Positions 1 to 10,634 of a DNA stretch of 64,000 bases are shown here, piece after piece. Under the pieces are notes generated by a model that was given only the letters and a program-made list of their open reading frames with translations, was not told where the DNA came from and searched no databases. The DNA is from Jaltomata sinuosa (Eukaryota; Streptophyta; Magnoliopsida; Solanales; Solanaceae), in assembly GCA_003996215.1 (NCBI GenBank), contig QJPP01000676.1:496001-560000 (forward strand). Reading direction: 5' to 3'. The translations under genes and the position numbers were made by a program. Within the stretch, counting starts at the first letter, position 1, and the number at the start of each line of letters is the position of its first letter.

Positions 1-252
1 GCCGGATTAGCATTCCTCATAGGATTTCTTTGTGGAGACATTATCTAAAATGCGTAAGGAACGAATTTGAAGGGTAAGTAGAGTCAAACTCTATCACACG
101 ATAGTGAACATGAAGAAGTGAAGTTTTTCCTAAAACATCTTATAGCCTCCCCCTCATAAGTGTGGCGCGCTTCACACCCATGAAAGAGATTCTACTCGAT
201 GCGGCTTTCAGACATCCTAGGACTCTTGAACCTGAGGCTCTGATACCAAGTT
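1..252 (-). other. Internal leader of a Ty3/gypsy element, running off the left edge
   Basis: This is the untranslated leader of a minus-strand gypsy element whose 5' LTR is 253-2760. Read on the minus strand it matches the leader at 21170-21370, including the CGTGTGATAGAG and GGTGTGAAGCGCG segments. The tRNA-iMet primer-binding site is the reverse complement of TGGTATCAGAGC at 237-248, four bases from the LTR edge. Gag would begin just left of the window. Confidence comes from the shared leader plus PBS; no coding sequence is visible here. Confidence 0.8.
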
Positions 253-2760
253 TGTCACGCCCCAAGGTTACCTCCTAGATGTAACACGGGACTCGAGACC
301 ACGAGGATCCCAAGCTAACCCTTGGTCATAGCATTCTCAAGCATAACAAGGATAAGACATAGCGGAAGCATCGTAAGAGAATCCAAATAGGAAGCATAAT
401 CATATAAAAGAGAGTCGAATAAGAAGTACAACTCAATAGTCATCTCATAACATCTATGTCTGAAAAGCCTCTAATACTATCATAGAGAATTGATGGGATA
501 ATACCCCAACTAACTCGACAATCTAGTACATAAAGGAAGCATAAAACTGAAATAAGGCCTAGTTCTCGAACTATGAGGACTCAAGAAAGCTGACTGAGGG
601 AGTGGCCTGGAGCTCTAGCCACGAACCTGAGAAGGTATGCCTGAATCTGCATCATCGAAGGATGCAGTGGAATATACGTTAGTACTATGGAATGTACTAA
701 GTATGTGAGAAATGCATAAATAGAGTGAAACATGCTTTAAAATGTATTTAGGTATATCCATGCATAGTAAAGATCATGAAAAGATATCATAGTGGAAATC
801 AAATCATAAGGCATAAGCCAACTTCAAAATGATAGTTCAGAAGAGAGTTCATAATGCTTAGAAAACTTAAAAGGAAACATACATACGGGAGTTTCTTATA
901 ACCGACATGAGACCATGTGAGCTACATGGAATCTAACTGTATAACCCCAGTTAGCAAAGCTGACTTCGAACCCTACCAAGGAATAAGTCACCGTACCCAA
1001 CTATATAACCCTAGTTGGCAAAGTTGTCCTATGCCCCGCTCAGGCAAGGACACCATACAAGAAGACGTGGATCCACTCTCTCTAGCCTTTAAGGCACATT
1101 TCATTTCATAACCTACACTGGCAACATAGTTTCTGGGACTAAGGGCAATCTCACCCCGTCCAACTAGGTGATAAATACTACTCCCAAAACATGCATACAT
1201 ATAGCTCATAATCATATCATAGGGCATACTCTCATGCCAAATCTTGTTCATAATGAGGGCATACTCTCATGCCAAATCTTGTTCATAATAAGGGCATACT
1301 CTCATGCCAAATCTTGTTCATAAAGCATGAAAACACATCGGTATCATGCAACTTTCATATCGTAGTTCATAAGCTTAGCATAGACATAATTCAAAAATAT
1401 ATTTTCTTTCTAAATTCATACTTGAAGAATTAGGCATGCAATTTCATAAATATATAAAGGCCGTGATATCTAATCATGCCAACTTTCTCTTGAAAACATG
1501 CAAATTCATAGTTTCATGCTAGAAATCAACTTTCATGCTTGGGCTTTCAAAACCAATAAAAGAGACATAATCAAATCATGTAAAATCAATAAGAAACCAT
1601 GAATTTAAACATAGGAACTGATTTCATAAGCTTTCCCCAATTTTAGATGAAAATCCTAGTTTCATGAGTTCATAAATTAAAATAATAATTGGCCTTAAAA
1701 TCATGAATAGGAAACCACTTATAGAAATCCATGCAAAGTCATGCAATTTAGAGTTAGAATCCATAGAACAATCATGAGGAAACAATTTTAGAAGGACCCA
1801 TAAGAATTGAGTAAGAACCCTAGTCTAGAAATTCATAAATTGAATTTAGAAAATTGAGGTTTTGGGAATAAGGGTGAAGGAATCCCTTATTGAATACCCA
1901 CATACCTTGGTGGAATATTACCCACTTGATTGGTAAAGAACTAGGAGGCTTGACTTGGAGTTTGTAGACTTGAGCTTTGAGAGCAATTTTTCCTCTTAGA
2001 GTGAAGAATGAGGAACTTAGGATAGGCTTAGGATGATATGGGTGAAAACCCTTCTAAAAGTAGGTAAAACGACTTCACTTAATACATAATAGGGTGGGAA
2101 ATAACCAAAATGCCCCTAGGAATCAATTGGGAAAAAAAGGTTCAAATTGGTCAACTTTCAGTGACCACGACTCAGTCTACGAGTCGTGGTTTGGATGACG
2201 AATCATCGTCTGGAGTCATAAAACTCAGGCTGGATATTCAAGTTGCAGCTTCACTTCTAGGGGTCAACAAGAAGGACCCGTAAAAGGAATGACGGATCAT
2301 CATTAGGAGTCATCGTTCTTAGGAGGGCCAGTTGACTACAGTCAAACCACGAGTCAATCTACGATTCGTCATTCAAACTATGAGTCGTAGACTTGACTTG
2401 TAGTCTCTGTAACGGACTTTGGGGAAAATATCAATCCTCTGAAGACATTCCACGAGTCAACAGGACGGACCCGTCATTTGAACGACGAGTCGTCATTTGA
2501 ACTCGTGGTTTCTGGGAACACTTAACACCCCACAGGTCTAGTTCCATGAGTGGAACTATGACTCGTAGAATGAACTACGGTCCATAGAACCCACGCGTGG
2601 TTCTCAGACCAGAGGCTAAACTTGCAGGGATTGAACCACGGATCCATTCCACGAATCGTGGTTCAAACCACGGTCCGTGGTTCGGACCCGTCATTTCTGA
2701 AATAGGGATTTTTCTGAGGTTTTTAACTTAGATAGTTGGATACGTGTACGGGGTATTACA
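253..2760 (-). mobile_element. 5' LTR of a minus-strand Ty3/gypsy (chromovirus-like) element
   Basis: On the minus strand the LTR starts TGTAATACCCC (ending at 2760) and ends GGGGCGTGACA (253), a TG...CA structure of 2508 bp, followed by a PBS at 237-248. Minus-strand positions of about 2160-2700 hold a dense array of imperfect palindromes of the type CCACGA-n-TCGTGG. A splice-donor-like AGGTATGTG lies near 1900. The sequence closely resembles the partial LTR at 18946-20682. It was inserted into the LTR that occupies 2761-5041; the right flank AGTAC would be one half of its target duplication, the other half being outside the window. Confidence 0.8.
1221..1325. repeat. 35-bp tandem repeat, three copies, inside LTR
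   Basis: Three nearly identical copies of a 35-bp unit starting AGGGCATACTCTCATGCC at 1221, 1256 and 1291. The related LTR at 18946-20682 does not show this expansion, so it is a private slippage product of this copy. Confidence 0.9.
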
Positions 2761-5041
2761 AGTACATAGCACGCGTACACAGTAGGATATATAAGCCGAC
2801 TAAGCATGGGTTAACAACTATATTGTGAAAAGAATGCTAAGAACCCTTCTAAATCAACAAAACATTCCAATAGTCCAGTAAAAATAATATAACCAGCTGA
2901 CCAAAATCATCCGTTAAGTAAATGCAATCATAAGAAAAAGAGATAATTAATGAAATATAATGCAAAGCAAAGTATTGATATGCAATACAATGCAATGACC
3001 CATGATCCTATCGGTATACACCTTCTCCACAATTTCATATTGTGAGCTAGGACCCATGAAAAGCTTGCGAGATCTATATACTTTGCCCAGAATATTTTTT
3101 CTTCGGGTAATAACTGTTATTTATCTTAGGTGTCATCAATCATCCGGAATCATTTTCATCGGATATATAGACATTTATCAATCTGTTCTTTCCATAGTAC
3201 CAAGCCTGTGATCCATGAGAATGAATTGTATGCCTTATCACAGTAAATAAAAATAATTCAAATACAATATATATATATATATATATATGTCTCTCTCACC
3301 ACAATAACTGTAGGCTACAAGCCTTCTTTAATATTAATGAATTTACTTACAAAATAGTGCACGTAGGCCATAGTTCTCCCCTACGCAGATTGCTTTCACA
3401 CAATGTCCATTTAGGCCACGACTCCTCCATTAAGTAAATTATTTTCAACACGGTACCTATTTAGGCAACTAACTCATCACGTACGGTATGATATAATGCA
3501 TGGAAAATAGAGTAATACTGAACAAGTATACATTTCAAGTCATATAACATCTATAAGCTAAATCTCAACTAAGATTTCACAATAACGAGTCATTTCTCTA
3601 ATACTCCAATCCCATTATTTTGCGAAACTCATAACATGTTTTATACAATAAGTTATCGCCCAAACCAAGTCTAGAAAGAGTAAGCCATACCCTACCTTTA
3701 AAGCCGAGAAAATACATCACAAACTCTCACAACTACCTTCCCTTTATGTATCGCCTTGAAAAGCTTCAAATCTATCAAAATCAAGTTCTACATAATTATA
3801 CGAGTTTATTGACACTCACATTTTTATTAAAATTCTGGGTCTAAAAGTAAACTATGTGGGAAAAACTGAAATTTTCTTTCAAAATTAGTTTATCCATAGG
3901 GTAAGGATCTCAAATCTGAAATTTCATCGAAAATCAAGTTTGAATCGACCCTCAAATAATCAAAATGTGATTTTACAATTTAGATACAAAAATCCCCAAT
4001 TTCAAAACTCATACGTAGTTTAGACAATGAAACAATCAACAAATCAGTTTAAAAAACCGTGTTGGGAGTTAGATTATTACCCCACAACAAGATCTCAAAG
4101 TAGCTTTAAAAATCTCCTCAAACCCAGCTCAAAATCTGCCAAAATTAAATTTTAACAAATGAAATCGAATCAAGAAAATTATTCATTATACTCCCAGGTA
4201 TCTTTGCAATTGCAAACAAATCCTCGCATGCAAACTATCCGGACCCAACCCGATATTGCAATTGCAAACTGAACCAAGCAATTGCAAACTCTCAGACTAT
4301 TCATAACCCTTCTCTGATATAGCAATTGCGAACATAACCTTGTAATAGCGAACCCTGTAGACTTCCTCAGACCACTCTCTGATCTCACAATTGTGAACCC
4401 GAACCTCACAATTGCGAGATTCTTTTGGGAATCAGACCTCATCAACCATCCTCACAATTGCAAACTGAAACCTCGCAATTGCTAGATGCATCGAAAATCT
4501 TATACCTTGCAATTGCGAGTATACACTAGATGACAACAGATCAACAGTTGCAAACACAATGAATTTCTTGGAATGGGCCTCAAAATTCATTCAGAACTTC
4601 CTAACACAAACCAATAGTTTAAATTGATCATAACACACTTTGCAGACCTATTCATTCAAATCACCAGTCCGAGGTCGTCTTGACTAAATGTTGATCGTGG
4701 AACTCCAAACTTAAGAAAAACTAGAATTTCACCCAATGGCCCAAAATGCTTATGAATGCCTCAGGAATCGTGCCAAACCTCAACTAAGTCATAAATCACC
4801 CTCCAGACCTAATGGAATCATCAAAACTCGAATTTCACCCTTGTTAACCCAAATGGTGACTTTGGTCAAACTTTTCAAGTTCCAAACTTTCAAAATTGAA
4901 AAACTTCCCGAAATGCATTCGATCAACTAGAGAATCGTGTCATCCATCCCCACAAATCACAAACAGCTAGTAAAAGCTAGGGAAAGAGTCAAATAGAGGA
5001 AAAGAAGCTGAAATTGCAAAACAGCCACAAGGGTCGTTACA
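2761..5041 (-). mobile_element. 5' part of a second minus-strand gypsy LTR (TGTAACGACCC family)
   Basis: The minus-strand start TGTAACGACCC ends at 5041. The LTR runs left to 2761, where it is interrupted by the insertion ending at 2760. Its characteristic feature is an array of GCAATTGC-type palindromes at about 4195-4560, several followed by GAAC or GAG. A (TA)n microsatellite lies at about 3267-3288. Short ORFs in this stretch are chance ORFs in the LTR. Family assignment rests on the LTR terminus and on the palindrome array sitting at the same relative place as in neighbouring LTRs. Confidence 0.65.
4195..4560. repeat. Array of GCAATTGC palindromes in LTR
   Basis: At least ten occurrences of CAATTGC/GCAATTG or one-base variants are spaced by roughly 15-60 bases. 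They lie about 480-850 bases from the LTR start. Arrays in the other LTRs of this window use different palindromes. No coding explanation is evident. Confidence 0.75.
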
Positions 5042-6162
5042 ATGTTGTATGTATGGAAGAACCAACACCTAAAAATATATATTGTATGTATATTATACGT
5101 GTATGTCAAGTATTTAATTTGTTATCGTCTTTATTGGGAAAATGTTCACTACTAATATTTTTAGATACATAAATACATGTATTTTTTATATATATGCTAT
5201 AAAAAATGCATATGTTACTATATTTTATAATTTTTTAAAGTACCACTAAAGAAAATAATAAGAGGCTGAAACCTCTACATCAGGTATTTATTGTCGTCTC
5301 ATAAAAAATATTACTACTACTTAGTAAGAGAAGCAAATTAAAGAGTATAATTTCCCATTAAATAAGAAGTAATGATTATATGAGAATAACACCAGCCGCT
5401 TCATCATTAAAGTATTTTCGCTCTCCCATGCTTTCAACCGAATTTGTTTGCATACACAAGGGCAAATAAAGGAACACAGCACTTGTAATTAATGCTTCAA
5501 AAGTAAAATACATAATTGGATATTTGGATTCAACAAGCTACATCTGCCAACCATATATCATGAAGAAAAAAAAAACATATATCATGAACCGAATTAGCAT
5601 TCTGATGGTGTCCGTATTCGATTTTGTTTTAGTTTTTTTAAATATCTTTTCAACAAATTTAAAGTTGTGGAGTGTAATTTTTAAAATTTTGAATATAAAA
5701 ATATGGAGAAATTAATATGTCAATCACTTTTCTTTTATGGAACTTTACCTTCCAGTTGTCTTTAATTTTCATTTTTCAACAGTGGTCCTATATCAATTTT
5801 ACTTACTTTGTGTATATTTTGCCAAGAAAGTAAGCAACAAAGGCTTACCTAAAACAAGCAAATAAATAAAAAAATACCACAAAGAAGAGGAAAAGCGAAG
5901 CTGGTGAAAATGCAGTGTTGCATCATCAAAATTCAGATATTACATAATACAGAGACCCTGCAGAGAGTATTTACAAATCCTTAATTTGTATGGAAAATCA
6001 TAGTCATGAAACCCATAATTATTGCAGTTCTCTATTACTAACATTAACTTACCACCAATGTTGGACTTCACGATACAAATCCAAATTTTGTCACATATTT
6101 AAATACCCGGTAGAAAAAAAAACATTAACCTATTACCACCATTCTCACCTACCATGTTCTAA
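5042..6162. other. AT-rich intergenic DNA
   Basis: No coding region or repeat structure is recognised here. The stretch from about 5980 to 6160 is probably the 3' untranslated and downstream region of the minus-strand gene at 6163-6810. Confidence 0.5.
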
Positions 6163-6810
6163 CTACGCCACCCCAGATGCGGTGGTTTCCGCTTGCCTCC
6201 ACCGTGTACAACCCTCCCACAATCTAACTATGTTGCCATCAATCACCATCAAATCTTGATAATTATACCACCTCATTTCACCTTTTCTGGTTCTAATTAC
6301 TTTTTCCCAACTCTCGTACCATTCTCCACACAAGTCCTCCTCCTCTACACCATAGCTCGAAAACGTAGCATTCTGTATCCAGAGACTTAAAATCTTAAAT
6401 TCTTCAATATGTTTTTTATCTCCGTTATTGTGGTGGTTCACACATGGTCCAAGGACATGGTCTGTCTGAAAATACGCTGTGAAACTCCCTTTGGTTCCTC
6501 CCAGCTCTTTGTCCAACACACGAGGGGACAACGATGTAGAAGTTGAAGCTGGCTCATTATTAGCTGGCACACTCTCAACCTGTTCCGTTGACGGTGGTAC
6601 AAACACTGTCTGTGGTGGAGACAGAGATGCTGCATCACCGGAACGTACTGTGGCCGATTTCAACAATGTTGAGGATGTTTTGATCCTCCAGAAGCTAAAC
6701 GCCGCGGTTATCACTGCCACCCACGTCCATATATTGTTGACAACCGTAAAGAGCCCGAAACTCAAGTAGTTGAATGCTAGAGCTTCTAAGGGAGATTCTA
6801 ATGCACTCAT
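6163..6810 (-). CDS. Small plant protein with one N-terminal membrane segment, function unknown
   Basis: A single-exon ORF of 215 codons with an ATG at 6810 and a stop at 6163. Residues about 12-42 are hydrophobic (FNYLSFGLFTVVNNIWTWVA) and form one predicted membrane segment. A low-complexity Ser/Pro/Thr-rich linker spans about 45-95. The C-terminal half (about 105-205) is rich in Trp and charged residues, including SYGVEEEDLCGEWYESWEKV and WYNYQDLMVIDGNIVRLWEG, and looks like a folded domain. I do not recognise the family. The frame is uninterrupted over 648 bases in an AT-rich, stop-rich region, and its composition is unlike the surrounding transposons, so it is the best candidate for an intact host gene here. 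The minus-strand 5' leader contains a (GA)n tract at about 6929-6944, and a G-box-like ACACGTGT lies further upstream near 7040. Confidence 0.7.
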   Translation of the reverse strand: MSALESPLEALAFNYLSFGLFTVVNNIWTWVAVITAAFSFWRIKTSSTLLKSATVRSGDAASLSPPQTVFVPPSTEQVESVPANNEPASTSTSLSPRVLDKELGGTKGSFTAYFQTDHVLGPCVNHHNNGDKKHIEEFKILSLWIQNATFSSYGVEEEDLCGEWYESWEKVIRTRKGEMRWYNYQDLMVIDGNIVRLWEGCTRWRQAETTASGVA

Positions 6811-7090
6811 GATTAATTTTACGAATAAAAATATAAGTGGATTTGTGACAACTTTTATCTAATCGGTGTTTAACTTTGCTAGCTCTAGAAAGAAAAGAGT
6901 GTAAGGAATTTATGAGAGTGGGTGGAGAGAGAGAGAGAGAGGGAGTAAGCATCTAAATTTGATGCTTAGGTAGATCCAATGCTCCTGTTACAAGTACCAC
7001 AATTTATGTTTTTGCCAACTAGCAAGTGGGATATTACGAGACACGTGTACGGCCAGGAGCGTTTGTCTAGACTGGAAATTGCCTCACTTG
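6811..7090 (-). promoter_or_regulatory. Probable 5' UTR and promoter of the 215-codon gene
   Basis: Upstream of the ATG at 6810 (minus strand) lies a GAGAGAGA tract at about 6929-6944 (CT-rich on the transcribed strand), common in plant 5' leaders. An ACACGTGT G-box/ABRE-like core lies at about 7038-7045. No clear TATA box was identified. Regulation by G-box binding bZIP or bHLH factors would be inference only. Confidence 0.35.
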
Positions 7091-7811
7091 GTAACCACAA
7101 GAATTCATTTTCTACGTAATTTTTCCGTGATCCTGTGCTAAGTTACTGGACACTTCACGTTTTACCCTCCCAAGTTTTTATTTTCAGTTTAACTTTGTGT
7201 GCATTGATAATATCATTTTCTGTTTACCTATCAAGTAAATCTACAATAACGGGAAGCTTTCGATTATAATCTTAATTTGGTATCAAGTAGTTAAAAGATT
7301 TTGATGATGTAAAAAGTATTACACCTTCGGTATATAAATTAACTTTTCTTCTTCCACATTAGATAGTTAAGTATGTTTCAAAAAAAGAATGAATTGATTC
7401 TGATTTCTTCGTGAGAAGCTAAATTATTTAATTGTAGATCCAAGCATAAATATCAATTCCTTGGCTGTTTAAAAATAAGATTTGCATATTTTGAAATCAC
7501 TACAATGTAATGTAAATAATAAATATTACTGTATATATGAAAATATTTAAAAAGTCATAGTTAAATAAAAAAAGGGTCTGGTTCATTAAATTTGTTTTGT
7601 AATTTAGTGTCATATGAAATATTGTGATGGAAGGTGTTTTATCTCTTCTTTTTTTTTTTTTTTTGTGGCACAGGTTCTATAGAAAGAAGGTAAAATCAAA
7701 TTGAATATAGTCAATGCTACAACTTGAAATATGACTTCTAAACTCTTCCCTTGAGAATAAGAAAATGAAGGTTTCATCAGAGGGATAATTTCATATATGT
7801 ACAATAAAGTA
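7091..7811. other. AT-rich intergenic DNA
   Basis: No genes or structured repeats were recognised. There is a T-homopolymer at about 7648-7664. Confidence 0.5.
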
Positions 7812-8890
7812 ATTAATTTGTAATAAACTTAGTTATATTTTTTACAAAAAATATAGCCCAAAAATGGATTAAATTTGTAATAAATTTAGTTATATTTTTT
7901 ACAAAAAATATAGCCCAAAAATTTATTAGTCACAAAAAAATTATAACAAAAATGGCCGCATGTATAAATGTGTATCGATATTGTATAAAAGTTATGTAAT
8001 GTATTATTATTGTATAAATGGTATATAAACATATATCAATATTATATAAATAATATATAAACATGAATCGATATTGTATAAATAGTTACATGGATAATTA
8101 CACCACGTGATCGTTCGACCTACTTTATCACCAAAAAACTGACAGACACAGCAAATCACCATATTATTTACCCAAAAAAATGACCTTTATCTACTCGGCC
8201 GTTTGACGTGACAGTTGAATCTGAGACATCTTAAAGAACTTTTGGAAATGAGTTTTTTTTTAAAAAAATCTTTTTTAAGTTTGAAGAATAGATGGTGATG
8301 AAGAGTATATTTTTAAATATAGAGGAGAAGAGGATTGGAGTATAGTTGCATGTTGATGTGTGGGGATGTGAGTTTGCATGTGTTGTTTGAGTGACACATT
8401 GATTTCATAGCTGGTTGGCTTACTTGGAATTCATTTCTAGGTGATATTATTAATAAAACTCAATTTTGTTTTACACTTGGAATTCATTTCTAGGTGATAT
8501 TATTAATAAAACTCAATTTTGTTTTACATAATTTAATGATTTGTGTTGCTATAAATTATTTCATTTAGGAAGGGAGGGAGGGAATACTATTTATACAATG
8601 TTGATACATGTTTTTATATTATTTATACAATATCAATATACGTTTATACATCATTTATATAATATCGAAACAAATTTATACATTATTTATACAATATTGA
8701 TACACGTCTATACACAATTTATACAATATCGATACATTACATAATTTTTATACAATATCGATACATTACATATACATGCGGCTATTTTTGTTGTAATTTT
8801 TTTTGTGGCTAGTTCATTTTTGGCTTTTTCTTTTGTTAAAAAAAATTGTTATATTTGTTGTATACTAATTATTTTTTTTTGTATATATTT
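7812..8890. repeat. Large foldback (inverted-repeat) element, MITE-like
   Basis: The left arm (about 7812-8095) holds two direct copies of a segment with ACAAAAAATATAGCCCAAAAA, then AACAAAAATGGCCGCATGTATA, then short repeats of the type TATCGATATTGTATAAA. The right arm (about 8560-8890) carries the reverse complement of the same blocks: TTTATACAATATCGATACA repeats, then TACATGCGGCTATTTTTGTTG, then a block resembling TTGGCT...TTGTTATA. The arms are diverged but clearly inverted. The loop (about 8100-8555) contains a 53-bp tandem duplication. No transposase is encoded, so this is a non-autonomous foldback or MITE cluster. Confidence 0.65.
8422..8527. repeat. 53-bp perfect tandem duplication
   Basis: The unit beginning ACTTGGAATTCATTTCTAGG occurs at 8422-8474 and again at 8475-8527 with no visible difference, indicating a recent duplication. 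Confidence 0.9.
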
Positions 8891-10634
8891 AAAATTATTC
8901 CATATCTTAAATCGACTTGAAAAATATCACCTCGATAATGTATGACATTTATATCATGTGTATCATACACGTATCTTCATGAATGTACACATATATACAT
9001 TATATACATTCTTTCGTCAAACACATATTTTCATGGATATCCGCTGATATACATGATATACAGGAGATAAAAGGGGATATAGATGAAATACCAGGGAATA
9101 TAATTGTTATACATGGGGATATACATGGATAGAGTCATCTTTAACCTTGAGTTTTCAATATGAAAATTAAATCCAAATAAATTCCTATCCGTCTTAAATC
9201 GTCTCCCAATAAATCCAAAATTGATATTCAAGTTTTTCAATGTTTTCGACAAAATCTGATATTGCTCAATTGAAATAAATTACAATTACACAAATAAAAA
9301 CACTTGAACCAAGTTTAAATAGTCTTTAATGGTATTTTAAGGTCTTTCTTCAACCTCGAACAACATATTTAGAGTTAAATTCACATTTTTAAGTTCTAGA
9401 TTTCACAACCATGGTTGTAGTACTTTTTAGGGACACAGTTTCGGCAATTGGAGAAGGCAAAAGATGTGCCAATTCGGGAAAGAGATCTATTTTTTGCCCA
9501 TCTTTTACCCAACAGGCGTATACATGCCAATTTCTCCAAGTAAATAAAATGGACTTTAGGAGGAAAACGATATATATACAGAAGAAAAAAATACATTGAA
9601 CATAAATAATAATTTAGTATTCATCGATATTGAATTTAATATTTACAAATATTAGTTTTTCCATCAATGTTAACAAATATTGAAAATACAAAAGAAGTAT
9701 CGAAATCTTTGTTTGAGAAGTATTTCAAATTAAATAATGATTTTCACTCGTAAATATGCAACTTTTTCTCAATTGAAATTCATATCCAAGACACAGTACT
9801 CTTTTTCAACTACAACTTTCGTTATTCTTTTTTTTCTTTCAAAAATTGGAAATAAATCAGACAAATGGTGGCTCTACAATTATAAGTTAATACAACTAAA
9901 AACAAATAAGTTGGAGAATCTGTTTTATTCTATGATATAAAATTAGTAGGATTCGATGAAATTTATTGTGGAAATGATAGAAGTGGTGTGTGGTTGGAAG
10001 GAATATCTGGACAAGGAAATACGTGTGACAACCAAGCAAAACCTTGTCTTTTTTTCGGTGGTTTTGTTTTCAAGGGTTTAGGTTAGGGGTTGGGTGAGTG
10101 GGGGAAATTGTTTCTCATTATGTTTTCTCCAAATTGCATTTATGTCTCTGGTTTTAAATTCTATAGCTAACGATATCACAATCCACATTCATTAATTTTA
10201 CAATGATAAACAAGGATGTAGGACTAGATTTCATTTTCTTTTCTTTTCTTACCTCTTTGACTAATTTTTGAGGGATAGAGAATATGGAACAAGGCTAGAA
10301 GCCCAGAAATTCTTGAATTTCAATTTTAAATTGCTTCACATGATGCCTCAGCGAAACTTTCATCAACCAAGATCTTTTGCTTCTATGATGTCCACTTTTT
10401 TTAAATAAAATTAGTACTTATTTATGGTATGTTTGCTCAAAACGGTAAATACTTGCATTGTTAAGTGATAAAATAATAAGGGTGAGAATTATATTCATGA
10501 ACTATAGGTAAAGGGTAATAAATTGGGAAAAAGACATGGGGTGGTCATTAGGAAAAATAATGGTTCAAGTTTGACCCATATATCACTAAATGTATTTTAG
10601 GCTCGACATAATGACAATTTATAGTCAAACTCTC
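8891..10634. other. AT-rich intergenic DNA
   Basis: Mostly low-complexity AT-rich sequence with short TATACATG-type repeats at about 8950-9130. Several ORFs of about 60-70 codons occur on both strands, but none has recognisable domains. The right end at 10634 is set by the start of the next LTR. Confidence 0.45.

Noticed and set aside
237..248. tRNA-like match (reverse complement of TGGTATCAGAGC), also at 13329, 16687, 21158, 28163, 49505 and 60812
   Set aside because: Only 12 bases, always beside an LTR end or the viral origin; these are primer-binding sites, not tRNA genes. No cloverleaf surrounds them.
1221..1325. Regular direct repeats that could suggest a CRISPR array
   Set aside because: Contiguous 35-bp tandem copies without spacers, in a plant LTR.
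4179..4445. 88-codon minus-strand ORF
   Set aside because: Lies wholly in the GCAATTGC palindrome array of an LTR; its repetitive peptide reflects that array.
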